Below are positions 13,501 to 27,053 of a DNA stretch of 64,000 bases, in pieces. The translations under genes and the position numbers were made by a program. This DNA is from Anthopleura xanthogrammica (Eukaryota; Cnidaria; Anthozoa; Actiniaria; Actiniidae), in NCBI GenBank assembly GCA_964019055.1, contig CAXHSA010000111.1, positions 1-64,000 of the forward strand, written 5' to 3'. The notes under the pieces were generated by a model, which was given only the letters and a program-made list of their open reading frames with translations, searched no databases and was not told where the DNA came from. Within the stretch, counting starts at the first letter, position 1; each line of letters opens with the position of its first letter.

Positions 13501-16089
13501 GGCCATTTTGGCTCTCAAAACCAGGTTTTTCGCTTACGGCGTGACCTGTTTGCTGAAACCCCCACTTTTTGCTCATGATAATACCTCTTGAGATAAAAAC
13601 ACGACGTTTTGGCGAAAAAAAATTCGGTTTTGGCTGAGTAAAGGTGCTTTTTGGTCAAAAAAGCTGTTTTTTGCTGAGAAAATTTGAAATTTGCTGAGAA
13701 TTTTCTTTTGCTCAAAACACGACGTTTTCACTGCTAAACGCAAGTTTTGGCCGAGAAAAGCACATTTTGGGTGTCCAAAACACTGTTTTGCTGGGGGAAA
13801 AAACTTTTTAGCCCAAAAAACTGAAAAATGGCCATTTTGGCTCTCAAAACCAGGTTTTTCGCTTACGGCGTGACCTGTTTGCTGAAACCCCCACTTTTTG
13901 CTCATGATAATACCTCTTGAGATAAAAACACGACGTTTTGGCGAAAAAAAATTCGGTTTTGGCTGAGTAAAGGTGCTTTTTGGTCAAAAAAGCTGTTTTT
14001 TGCTGAGAAAATTTGAAATTTGCTGAGAATTTTCTTTTGCTCAAAACACGACGTTTTCACTGCTAAACGCAAGTTTTGGCCGAGAAAAGCACATTTTGGG
14101 TGTCCAAAACACTGTTTTGCTGGGGGAAAAAACTTTTTAGCCCAAAAAACTGAAAAATGGCCATTTTGGCTCTCAAAACCAGGTTTTTCGCTTACGGCGT
14201 GACCTGTTTGCTGAAACCCCCACTTTTTGCTCATGATAATACCTCTTGAGATAAAAACACGACGTTTTGGCGAAAAAAAATTCGGTTTTGGCTGAGTAAA
14301 GGTGCTTTTTGGTCAAAAAAGCTGTTTTTTGCTGAGAAAATTTGAAATTTGCTGAGAATTTTCTTTTGCTCAAAACACGACGTTTTCACTGCTAAACGCA
14401 AGTTTTGGCCGAGAAAAGCACATTTTGGGTGTCCAAAACACTGTTTTGCTGGGGGAAAAAACTTTTTAGCCCAAAAAACTGAAAAATGGCCATTTTGGCT
14501 CTCAAAACCAGGTTTTTCGCTTACGGCGTGACCTGTTTGCTGAAACCCCCACTTTTTGCTCATGATAATACCTCTTGAGATAAAAACACGACGTTTTGGC
14601 GAAAAAAAATTCGGTTTTGGCTGAGTAAAGGTGCTTTTTGGTCAAAAAAGCTGTTTTTTGCTGAGAAAATTTGAAATTTGCTGAGAATTTTCTTTTGCTC
14701 AAAACACGACGTTTTCACTGCTAAACGCAAGTTTTGGCCGAGAAAAGCACATTTTGGGTGTCCAAAACACTGTTTTGCTGGGGGAAAAAACTTTTTAGCC
14801 CAAAAAACTGAAAAATGGCCATTTTGGCTCTCAAAACCAGGTTTTTCGCTTACGGCGTGACCTGTTTGCTGAAACCCCCACTTTTTGCTCATGATAATAC
14901 CTCTTGAGATAAAAACACGACGTTTTGGCGAAAAAAAATTCGGTTTTGGCTGAGTAAAGGTGCTTTTTGGTCAAAAAAGCTGTTTTTTGCTGAGAAAATT
15001 TGAAATTTGCTGAGAATTTTCTTTTGCTCAAAACACGACGTTTTCACTGCTAAACGCAAGTTTTGGCCGAGAAAAGCACATTTTGGGTGTCCAAAACACT
15101 GTTTTGCTGGGGGAAAAAACTTTTTAGCCCAAAAAACTGAAAAATGGCCATTTTGGCTCTCAAAACCAGGTTTTTCGCTTACGGCGTGACCTGTTTGCTG
15201 AAACCCCCACTTTTTGCTCATGATAATACCTCTTGAGATAAAAACACGACGTTTTGGCGAAAAAAAATTCGGTTTTGGCTGAGTAAAGGTGCTTTTTGGT
15301 CAAAAAAGCTGTTTTTTGCTGAGAAAATTTGAAATTTGCTGAGAATTTTCTTTTGCTCAAAACACGACGTTTTCACTGCTAAACGCAAGTTTTGGCCGAG
15401 AAAAGCACATTTTGGGTGTCCAAAACACTGTTTTGCTGGGGGAAAAAACTTTTTAGCCCAAAAAACTGAAAAATGGCCATTTTGGCTCTCAAAACCAGGT
15501 TTTTCGCTTACGGCGTGACCTGTTTGCTGAAACCCCCACTTTTTGCTCATGATAATACCTCTTGAGATAAAAACACGACGTTTTGGCGAAAACAAATTCG
15601 GTTTTGGCTGAGTAAAGGTGCTTTTTGGTCAAAAAAGCTGTTTTTTGCTGAGAAAATTTGAAATTTGCTGAGAATTTTCTTTTGCTCAAAACACGACGTT
15701 TTCACTGCTAAACGCAAGTTTTGGCCGAGAAAAGCACATTTTGGGTGTCCAAAACACTGTTTTGCTGGGGGAAAAAACTTTTTAGCCCAAAAAACTGAAA
15801 AATGGCCATTTTGGCTCTCAAAACCAGGTTTTTCGCTTACGGCGTGACCTGTTTGCTGAAACCCCCACTTTTTGCTCATGATAATACCTCTTGAGATAAA
15901 AACACGACGTTTTGGCGAAAACAAATTCGGTTTTGGCTGAGTAAAGGTGCTTTTTGGTCAAAAAAGCTGTTTTTTGCTGAGAAAATTTGAAATTTGCTGA
16001 GAATTTTCTTTTGCTCAAAACACGACGTTTTCACTGCTAAACGCAAGTTTTGGCCGAGAAAAGCACATTTTGGGTGTCCAAAACACTGT

Positions 16090-19000
16090 TTTGCTGGGGG
16101 GAAAAAACTTTTTAGCCCAAAAAACTGAAAAATGGCCATTTTGGCTCTCAAAACCAGGTTTTTCGCTTACGGCGTGACCTGTTTGCTGAAACCCCCACTT
16201 TTTGCTCATGATAATACCTCTTGAGATAAAAACACGACGTTTTGGCGAAAAAAAATTCGGTTTTGGCTGAGTAAAGGTGCTTTTTGGTCAAAAAAGCTGT
16301 TTTTTGCTGAGAAAATTTGAAATTTGCTGAGAATTTTCTTTTGCTCAAAACACGACGTTTTCACTGCTAAACGCAAGTTTTGGCCGAGAAAAGCACATTT
16401 TGGGTGTCCAAAACACTGTTTTGCTGGGGGAAAAAACTTTTTAGCCCAAAAAACTGAAAAATGGCCATTTTGGCTCTCAAAACCAGGTTTTTCGCTTACG
16501 GCGTGACCTGTTTGCTGAAACCCCCACTTTTTGCTCATGATAATACCTCTTGAGATAAAAACACGACGTTTTGGCGAAAAAAAATTCGGTTTTGGCTGAG
16601 TAAAGGTGCTTTTTGGTCAAAAAAGCTGTTTTTTGCTGAGAAAATTTGAAATTTGCTGAGAATTTTCTTTTGCTCAAAACACGACGTTTTCACTGCTAAA
16701 CGCAAGTTTTGGCCGAGAAAAGCACATTTTGGGTGTCCAAAACACTGTTTTGCTGGGGGAAAAAACTTTTTAGCCCAAAAAACTGAAAAATGGCCATTTT
16801 GGCTCTCAAAACCAGGTTTTTCGCTTACGGCGTGACCTGTTTGCTGAAACCCCCACTTTTTGCTCATGATAATACCTCTTGAGATAAAAACACGACGTTT
16901 TGGCGAAAAAAATTCGGTTTTGGCTGAGTAAAGGTGCTTTTTGGTCAAAAAAGCTGTTTTTTGCTGAGAAAATTTGAAATTTGCTGAGAATTTTCTTTTG
17001 CTCAAAACACGACGTTTTCACTGCTAAACGCAAGTTTTGGCCGAGAAAAGCACATTTTGGGTGTCCAAAACACTGTTTTGCTGGGGGAAAAAACTTTTTA
17101 GCCCAAAAAACTGAAAAATGGCCATTTTGGCTCTCAAACCAGGTTTTTCGCTTACGGCGTGACCTGTTTGCTGAAACCCCCACTTTTTGCTCATGATAAT
17201 ACCTCTTGAGATAAAAACACGACGTTTTGGCGAAAAAAAATTCGGTTTTGGCTGAGTAAAGGTGCTTTTTGGTCAAAAAAGCTGTTTTTTGCTGAGAAAA
17301 TTTGAAATTTGCTGAGAATTTTCTTTTGCTCAAAACACGACGTTTTCACTGCTAAACGCAAGTTTTGGCCGAGAAAAGCACATTTTGGGTGTCCAAAACA
17401 CTGTTTTGCTGGGGGAAAAAACTTTTTAGCCCAAAAACTGAAAAATGGCCATTTTGGCTCTCAAAACCAGGTTTTTCGCTTACGGCGTGACCTGTTTGCT
17501 GAAACCCCCACTTTTTGCTCATGATAATACCTCTTGAGATAAAAACACGACGTTTTGGCGAAAAAAAATTCGGTTTTGGCTGAGTAAAGGTGCTTTTTGG
17601 TCAAAAAAGCTGTTTTTTGCTGAGAAAATTTGAAATTTGCTGAGAATTTTCTTTTGCTCAAAACACGACGTTTTCACTGCTAAACGCAAGTTTTGGCCGA
17701 GAAAAGCACATTTTGGGTGTCCAAAACACTGTTTTGCTGGGGGAAAAAACTTTTTAGCCCAAAAAACTGAAAAATGGCCATTTTGGCTCTCAAAACCAGG
17801 TTTTTCGCTTACGGCGTGACCTGTTTGCTGAAACCCCCACTTTTTGCTCATGATAATACCTCTTGAGATAAAAACACGACGTTTTGGCGAAAAAAAATTC
17901 GGTTTTGGCTGAGTAAAGGTGCTTTTTGGTCAAAAAAGCTGTTTTTTGCTGAGAAAATTTGAAATTTGCTGAGAATTTTCTTTTGCTCAAAACACGACGT
18001 TTTCACTGCTAAACGCAAGTTTTGGCCGAGAAAAGCACATTTTGGGTGTCCAAAACACTGTTTTGCTGGGGAAAAAACTTTTTAGCCCAAAAAACTGAAA
18101 AATGGCCATTTTGGCTCTCAAAACCAGGTTTTTCGCTTACGGCGTGACCTGTTTGCTGAAACCCCCACTTTTTGCTCATGATAATACCTCTTGAGATAAA
18201 AACACGACGTTTTGGCGAAAAAAAAATTCGGTTTTGGCTGAGTAAAGGTGCTTTTTGGTCAAAAAAGCTGTTTTTTGCTGAGAAAATTTGAAATTTGCTG
18301 AGAATTTTCTTTTGCTCAAAACACGACGTTTTCACTGCTAAACGCAAGTTTTGGCCGAGAAAAGCACATTTTGGGTGTCCAAAACACTGTTTTGCTGGGG
18401 AAAAAACTTTTTAGCCCAAAAAACTGAAAAATGGCCATTTTGGCTCTCAAAACCAGGTTTTTCGCTTACGGCGTGACCTGTTTGCTGAAACCCCCACTTT
18501 TTGCTCATGATAATACCTCTTGAGATAAAAACACGACGTTTTGGCGAAAAAAAATTCGGTTTTGGCTGAGTAAAGGTGCTTTTTGGTCAAAAAAGCTGTT
18601 TTTTGCTGAGAAAATTTGAAATTTGCTGAGAATTTTCTTTTGCTCAAAACACGACGTTTTCACTGCTAAACGCAAGTTTTGGCCGAGAAAAGCACATTTT
18701 GGGTGTCCAAAACACTGTTTTGCTGGGGGAAAAAACTTTTTAGCCCAAAAAACTGAAAAATGGCCATTTTGGCTCTCAAAACCAGGTTTTTCGCTTACGG
18801 CGTGACCTGTTTGCTGAAACCCCCACTTTTTGCTCATGATAATACCTCTTGAGATAAAAACACGACGTTTTGGCGAAAAAAAATTCGGTTTTGGCTGAGT
18901 AAAGGTGCTTTTTGGTCAAAAAAGCTGTTTTTTGCTGAGAAAATTTGAATTTGCTGAGAATTTTCTTTTGCTCAAAACACGACGTTTTCACTGCTAAACG

Positions 19001-19200
19001 CAAGTTTTGGCCGAGAAAAGCACATTTTGGACACTGTTTTGCTGGGGGAAAAAACTTTTTAGCCCAAAAAACTGAAAAATGGCCATTTTGGCTCTCAAAA
19101 CCAGGTTTTCGCTTACGGCGTGACCTGTTTGCTGAAACCCCCACTTTTTGCTCATGATAATACCTCTTGAGATAAAAAACACGACGTTTTGGCGAAAAAA
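16090..19200. repeat. Indel-rich, degenerate zone within the left satellite array
   Basis: Between about 16.1 and 19.2 kb nearly every monomer carries a length change not seen in its neighbours. There is an extra G near 16100, A-run changes near 16908 and 18222, single-base losses near 17138, 17437, 18068 and 18397, and loss of two bases near 18948. A 9-bp deletion lies near 19030, a lost T near 19109 and an extra A near 19178. Upstream and downstream the array returns to consensus. The zone may be older, less homogenised satellite, or it may contain sequencing errors concentrated in homopolymers. Confidence 0.75.
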
Positions 19201-22200
19201 AATTCGGTTTTGGCTGAGTAAAGGTGCTTTTTGGTCAAAAAAGCTGTTTTTTGCTGAGAAAATTTGAAATTTGCTGAGAATTTTCTTTTGCTCAAAACAC
19301 GACGTTTTCACTGCTAAACGCAAGTTTTGGCCGAGAAAAGCACATTTTGGGTGTCCAAAACACTGTTTTGCTGGGGGAAAAAACTTTTTAGCCCAAAAAA
19401 CTGAAAAATGGCCATTTTGGCTCTCAAAACCAGGTTTTTCGCTTACGGCGTGACCTGTTTGCTGAAACCCCCACTTTTTGCTCATGATAATACCTCTTGA
19501 GATAAAAACACGACGTTTTGGCGAAAAAAAATTCGGTTTTGGCTGAGTAAAGGTGCTTTTTGGTCAAAAAAGCTGTTTTTTGCTGAGAAAATTTGAAATT
19601 TGCTGAGAATTTTCTTTTGCTCAAAACACGACGTTTTCACTGCTAAACGCAAGTTTTGGCCGAGAAAAGCACATTTTGGGTGTCCAAAACACTGTTTTGC
19701 TGGGGGAAAAAACTTTTTAGCCCAAAAAACTGAAAAATGGCCATTTTGGCTCTCAAAACCAGGTTTTTCGCTTACGGCGTGACCTGTTTGCTGAAACCCC
19801 CACTTTTTGCTCATGATAATACCTCTTGAGATAAAAACACGACGTTTTGGCGAAAAAAAATTCGGTTTTGGCTGAGTAAAGGTGCTTTTTGGTCAAAAAA
19901 GCTGTTTTTTGCTGAGAAAATTTGAAATTTGCTGAGAATTTTCTTTTGCTCAAAACACGACGTTTTCACTGCTAAACGCAAGTTTTGGCCGAGAAAAGCA
20001 CATTTTGGGTGTCCAAAACACTGTTTTGCTGGGGGAAAAAACTTTTTAGCCCAAAAAACTGAAAAATGGCCATTTTGGCTCTCAAAACCAGGTTTTTCGC
20101 TTACGGCGTGACCTGTTTGCTGAAACCCCCACTTTTTGCTCATGATAATACCTCTTGAGATAAAAACACGACGTTTTGGCGAAAAAAAATTCGGTTTTGG
20201 CTGAGTAAAGGTGCTTTTTGGTCAAAAAAGCTGTTTTTTGCTGAGAAAATTTGAAATTTGCTGAGAATTTTCTTTTGCTCAAAACACGACGTTTTCACTG
20301 CTAAACGCAAGTTTTGGCCGAGAAAAGCACATTTTGGGTGTCCAAAACACTGTTTTGCTGGGGGAAAAAACTTTTTAGCCCAAAAAACTGAAAAATGGCC
20401 ATTTTGGCTCTCAAAACCAGGTTTTTCGCTTACGGCGTGACCTGTTTGCTGAAACCCCCACTTTTTGCTCATGATAATACCTCTTGAGATAAAAACACGA
20501 CGTTTTGGCGAAAAAAAATTCGGTTTTGGCTGAGTAAAGGTGCTTTTTGGTCAAAAAAGCTGTTTTTTGCTGAGAAAATTTGAAATTTGCTGAGAATTTT
20601 CTTTTGCTCAAAACACGACGTTTTCACTGCTAAACGCAAGTTTTGGCCGAGAAAAGCACATTTTGGGTGTCCAAAACACTGTTTTGCTGGGGGAAAAAAC
20701 TTTTTAGCCCAAAAAACTGAAAAATGGCCATTTTGGCTCTCAAAACCAGGTTTTTCGCTTACGGCGTGACCTGTTTGCTGAAACCCCCACTTTTTGCTCA
20801 TGATAATACCTCTTGAGATAAAAACACGACGTTTTGGCGAAAAAAAATTCGGTTTTGGCTGAGTAAAGGTGCTTTTTGGTCAAAAAAGCTGTTTTTTGCT
20901 GAGAAAATTTGAAATTTGCTGAGAATTTTCTTTTGCTCAAAACACGACGTTTTCACTGCTAAACGCAAGTTTTGGCCGAGAAAAGCACATTTTGGGTGTC
21001 CAAAACACTGTTTTGCTGGGGGAAAAAACTTTTTAGCCCAAAAAACTGAAAAATGGCCATTTTGGCTCTCAAAACCAGGTTTTTCGCTTACGGCGTGACC
21101 TGTTTGCTGAAACCCCCACTTTTTGCTCATGATAATACCTCTTGAGATAAAAACACGACGTTTTGGCGAAAAAAAATTCGGTTTTGGCTGAGTAAAGGTG
21201 CTTTTTGGTCAAAAAAGCTGTTTTTTGCTGAGAAAATTTGAAATTTGCTGAGAATTTTCTTTTGCTCAAAACACGACGTTTTCACTGCTAAACGCAAGTT
21301 TTGGCCGAGAAAAGCACATTTTGGGTGTCCAAAACACTGTTTTGCTGGGGGAAAAAACTTTTTAGCCCAAAAAACTGAAAAATGGCCATTTTGGCTCTCA
21401 AAACCAGGTTTTTCGCTTACGGCGTGACCTGTTTGCTGAAACCCCCACTTTTTGCTCATGATAATACCTCTTGAGATAAAAACACGACGTTTTGGCGAAA
21501 AAAAATTCGGTTTTGGCTGAGTAAAGGTGCTTTTTGGTCAAAAAAGCTGTTTTTTGCTGAGAAAATTTGAAATTTGCTGAGAATTTTCTTTTGCTCAAAA
21601 CACGACGTTTTCACTGCTAAACGCAAGTTTTGGCCGAGAAAAGCACATTTTGGGTGTCCAAAACACTGTTTTGCTGGGGGAAAAAACTTTTTAGCCCAAA
21701 AAACTGAAAAATGGCCATTTTGGCTCTCAAAACCAGGTTTTTCGCTTACGGCGTGACCTGTTTGCTGAAACCCCCACTTTTTGCTCATGATAATACCTCT
21801 TGAGATAAAAACACGACGTTTTGGCGAAAAAAAATTCGGTTTTGGCTGAGTAAAGGTGCTTTTTGGTCAAAAAAGCTGTTTTTTGCTGAGAAAATTTGAA
21901 ATTTGCTGAGAATTTTCTTTTGCTCAAAACACGACGTTTTCACTGCTAAACGCAAGTTTTGGCCGAGAAAAGCACATTTTGGGTGTCCAAAACACTGTTT
22001 TGCTGGGGGAAAAAACTTTTTAGCCCAAAAAACTGAAAAATGGCCATTTTGGCTCTCAAAACCAGGTTTTTCGCTTACGGCGTGACCTGTTTGCTGAAAC
22101 CCCCACTTTTTGCTCATGATAATACCTCTTGAGATAAAAACACGACGTTTTGGCGAAAAAAAATTCGGTTTTGGCTGAGTAAAGGTGCTTTTTGGTCAAA

Positions 22201-23700
22201 AAAGCTGTTTTTTGCTGAGAAAATTTGAAATTTGCTGAGAATTTTCTTTTGCTCAAAACACGACGTTTTCACTGCTAAACGCAAGTTTTGGCCGAGAAAA
22301 GCACATTTTGGGTGTCCAAAACACTGTTTTGCTGGGGGAAAAAACTTTTTAGCCCAAAAAACTGAAAAATGGCCATTTTGGCTCTCAAAACCAGGTTTTT
22401 CGCTTACGGCGTGACCTGTTTGCTGAAACCCCCACTTTTTGCTCATGATAATACCTCTTGAGATAAAAACACGACGTTTTGGCGAAAAAAAATTCGGTTT
22501 TGGCTGAGTAAAGGTGCTTTTTGGTCAAAAAAGCTGTTTTTTGCTGAGAAAATTTGAAATTTGCTGAGAATTTTCTTTTGCTCAAAACACGACGTTTTCA
22601 CTGCTAAACGCAAGTTTTGGCCGAGAAAAGCACATTTTGGGTGTCCAAAACACTGTTTTGCTGGGGGAAAAAACTTTTTAGCCCAAAAAACTGAAAAATG
22701 GCCATTTTGGCTCTCAAAACCAGGTTTTTCGCTTACGGCGTGACCTGTTTGCTGAAACCCCCACTTTTTGCTCATGATAATACCTCTTGAGATAAAAACA
22801 CGACGTTTTGGCGAAAAAAAATTCGGTTTTGGCTGAGTAAAGGTGCTTTTTGGTCAAAAAAGCTGTTTTTTGCTGAGAAAATTTGCAATTTGCTGAGAAT
22901 TTTCTTTTGCTCAAAACACGACGTTTTCACTGCTAAACGCAAGTTTTGGCCGAGAAAAGCACATTTTGGGTGTCCAAAACACTGTTTTGCTGGGGGAAAA
23001 AACTTTTTAGCCCAAAAAACTGAAAAATGGCCATTTTGGCTCTCAAAACCAGGTTTTTCGCTTACGGCGTGACCTGTTTGCTGAAACCCCCACTTTTTGC
23101 TCATGATAATACCTCTTGAGATAAAAACACGACGTTTTGGCGAAAAAAAATTCGGTTTTGGCTGAGTAAAGGTGCTTTTTGGTCAAAAAAGCTGTTTTTT
23201 GCTGAGAAAATTTGAAATTTGCTGAGAATTTTCTTTTGCTCAAAACACGACGTTTTCACTGCTAAACGCAAGTTTTGGCCGAGAAAAGCACATTTTGGGT
23301 GTCCAAAACACTGTTTTGCTGGGGGAAAAAACTTTTTAGCCCAAAAAACTGAAAAATGGCCATTTTGGCTCTCAAAACCAGGTTTTTCGCTTACGGCGTG
23401 ACCTGTTTGCTGAAACCCCCACTTTTTGCTCATGATAATACCTCTTGAGATAAAAACACGACGTTTTGGCGAAAAAAAATTCGGTTTTGGCTGAGTAAAG
23501 GTGCTTTTTGGTCAAAAAAGCTGTTTTTTGCTGAGAAAATTTGAAATTTGCTGAGAATTTTCTTTTGCTCAAAACACGACGTTTTCACTGCTAAACGCAA
23601 GTTTTGGCCGAGAAAAGCACATTTTGGGTGTCCAAAACACTGTTTTGCTGGGGGAAAAAACTTTTTAGCCCAAAAAACTGAAAAATGGCCATTTTGGCTC

Positions 23701-26700
23701 TCAAAACCAGGTTTTTCGCTTACGGCGTGACCTGTTTGCTGAAACCCCCACTTTTTGCTCATGATAATACCTCTTGAGATAAAAACACGACGTTTTGGCG
23801 AAAAAAAATTCGGTTTTGGCTGAGTAAAGGTGCTTTTTGGTCAAAAAAGCTGTTTTTTGCTGAGAAAATTTGAAATTTGCTGAGAATTTTCTTTTGCTCA
23901 AAACACGACGTTTTCACTGCTAAACGCAAGTTTTGGCCGACAAAAGCACATTTTGGGTGTCCAAAACACTGTTTTGCTGGGGGAAAAAACTTTTTAGCCC
24001 AAAAAACTGAAAAATGGCCATTTTGGCTCTCAAAACCAGGTTTTTCGCTTACGGCGTGACCTGTTTGCTGAAACCCCCACTTTTTGCTCATGATAATACC
24101 TCTTGAGATAAAAACACGACGTTTTGGCGAAAAAAAATTCGGTTTTGGCTGAGTAAAGGTGCTTTTTGGTCAAAAAAGCTGTTTTTTGCTGAGAAAATTT
24201 GAAATTTGCTGAGAATTTTCTTTTGCTCAAAACACGACGTTTTCACTGCTAAACGCAAGTTTTGGCCGACAAAAGCACATTTTGGGTGTCCAAAACACTG
24301 TTTTGCTGGGGGAAAAAACTTTTTAGCCCAAAAAACTGAAAAATGGCCATTTTGGCTCTCAAAACCAGGTTTTTCGCTTACGGCGTGACCTGTTTGCTGA
24401 AACCCCCACTTTTTGCTCATGATAATACCTCTTGAGATAAAAACACGACGTTTTGGCGAAAAAAAATTCGGTTTTGGCTGAGTAAAGGTGCTTTTTGGTC
24501 AAAAAAGCTGTTTTTTGCTGAGAAAATTTGAAATTTGCTGAGAATTTTCTTTTGCTCAAAACACTACGTTTTCACTGCTAAACGCAAGTTTTGGCCGAGA
24601 AAAGCACATTTTGGGTGTCCAAAACACTGTTTTGCTGGGGGAAAAAACTTTTTAGCCCAAAAAACTGAAAAATGGCCATTTTGGCTCTCAAAACCAGGTT
24701 TTTCGCTTACGGCGTGACCTGTTTGCTGAAACCCCCACTTTTTGCTCATGATAATACCTCTTGAGATAAAAACACGACGTTTTGGCGAAAAAAAATTCGG
24801 TTTTGGCTGAGTAAAGGTGCTTTTTGGTCAAAAAAGCTGTTTTTTGCTGAGAAAATTTGAAATTTGCTGAGAATTTTCTTTTGCTCAAAACACGACGTTT
24901 TCACTGCTAAACGCAAGTTTTGGCCGAGAAAAGCACATTTTGGGTGTCCAAAACACTGTTTTGCTGGGGGAAAAAACTTTTTAGCCCAAAAAACTGAAAA
25001 ATGGCCATTTTGGCTCTCAAAACCAGGTTTTTCGCTTACGGCGTGACCTGTTTGCTGAAACCCCCACTTTTTGCTCATGATAATACCTCTTGAGATAAAA
25101 ACACGACGTTTTGGCGGAAAAAAAAATCGGTTTTGGCTGAGTAAAGGTGCTTTTTGGTCAAAAAAGCTGTTTTTTGCTGAGAAAATTTGAAATTTGCTGA
25201 GAATTTTCTTTTGCTCAAAACACGACGTTTTCACTGCTAAACGCAAGTTTTGGCCGAGAAAAGCACATTTTGGGTGTCCAAAACACTGTTTTGCTGGGGG
25301 AAAAAACTTTTTAGCCCAAAAAACTGAAAAATGGCCATTTTGGCTCTCAAAACCAGGTTTTTCGCTTACGGCGTGACCTGTTTGCTGAAACCCCCACTTT
25401 TTGCTCATGATAATACCTCTTGAGATAAAAACACGACGTTTTGGCGGAAAAAAAAATCGGTTTTGGCTGAGTAAAGGTGCTTTTTGGTCAAAAAAGCTGT
25501 TTTTTGCTGAGAAAATTTGAAATTTGCTGAGAATTTTCTTTTGCTCAAAACACGACGTTTTCACTGCTAAACGCAAGTTTTGGCCGAGAAAAGCACATTT
25601 TGGGTGTCCAAAACACTGTTTTGCTGGGGGAAAAAACTTTTTAGCCCAAAAAACTGAAAAATGGCCATTTTGGCTCTCAAAACCAGGTTTTTCGCTTACG
25701 GCGTGACCTGTTTGCTGAAACCCCCACTTTTTGCTCATGATAATACCTCTTGAGATAAAAACACGACGTTTTGGCGAAAAAAAATTCGGTTTTGGCTGAG
25801 TAAAGGTGCTTTTTGGTCAAAAAAGCTGTTTTTTGCTGAGAAAATTTGAAATTTGCTGAGAATTTTCTTTTGCTCAAAACACGACGTTTTCACTGCTAAA
25901 CGCAAGTTTTGGCCGACAAAAGCACATTTTGGGTGTCCAAAACACTGTTTTGCTGGGGGAAAAAACTTTTTAGCCCAAAAAACTGAAAAATGGCCATTTT
26001 GGCTCTCAAAACCAGGTTTTTCGCTTACGGCGTGACCTGTTTGCTGAAACCCCCACTTTTTGCTCATGATAATACCTCTTGAGATAAAAACACGACGTTT
26101 TGGCGAAAAAAAATTCGGTTTTGGCTGAGTAAAGGTGCTTTTTGGTCAAAAAAGCTGTTTTTTGCTGAGAAAATTTGAAATTTGCTGAGAATTTTCTTTT
26201 GCTCAAAACACGACGTTTTCACTGCTAAACGCAAGTTTTGGCCGAGAAAAGCACATTTTGGGTGTCCAAAACACTGTTTTGCTGGGGGAAAAAACTTTTT
26301 AGCCCAAAAAACTGAAAAATGGCCATTTTGGCTCTCAAAACCAGGTTTTTCGCTTACGGCGTGACCTGTTTGCTGAAACCCCCACTTTTTGCTCATGATA
26401 ATACCTCTTGAGATAAAAACACGACGTTTTGGCGAAAAAAAAAATCGGTTTTGGCTGAGTAAAGGTGCTTTTTGGTCAAAAAAGCTGTTTTTTGCTGAGA
26501 AAATTTGAAATTTGCTGAGAATTTTCTTTTGCTCAAAACACGACGTTTTCACTGCTAAACGCAAGTTTTGGCCGAGAAAAGCACATTTTGGGTGTCCAAA
26601 ACACTGTTTTGCTGGGGGAAAAAACTTTTTAGCCAAAAAAACTGAAAAATGGCCATTTTGGCTCTCAAAACCAGGTTTTTCGCTTACGGCGTGACCTGTT

Positions 26701-26999
26701 TGCTGAAACCCCCACTTTTTGCTCATGATAATACCTCTTGAGATAAAAACACGACGTTTTGGCGAAAAAAAAAATCGGTTTTGGCTGAGTAAAGGTGCTT
26801 TTTGGTCAAAAAAGCTGTTTTTTGCTGAGAAAATTTGAAATTTGCTGAGAATTTTCTTTTGCTCAAAACACGACGTTTTCACTGCTAAACGCAAGTTTTG
26901 GCCGAGAAAAGCACATTTTGGGTGTCCAAAACACTGTTTTGCTGGGGGAAAAAACTTTTTAGCCCAAAAAAACTGAAAAATGGCCATTTTGGCTCTCAA
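23701..26999. repeat. Variant-monomer cluster with lengthened A-runs in the left array
   Basis: Neighbouring monomers here share local markers. A G-to-C change in the GGCCGAGAAAAG word recurs near 23941, 24270 and 25917. A lengthened GGCGGAAAAAAAAATCGG-type junction occurs near 25113 and 25443, and a ten-A version near 26434 and 26764. The extra base makes the affected monomers 330 bp, a multiple of three, so minus-strand frames run through several monomers (up to 330 codons at 24746-25738). These long frames are a by-product of monomer length, not evidence of a gene. Confidence 0.8.
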
Positions 27000-27053
27000 A
27001 ACCAGGTTTTTCGCTTACGGCGTGACCTGTTTGCTGAAACCCCCACTTTTTGC

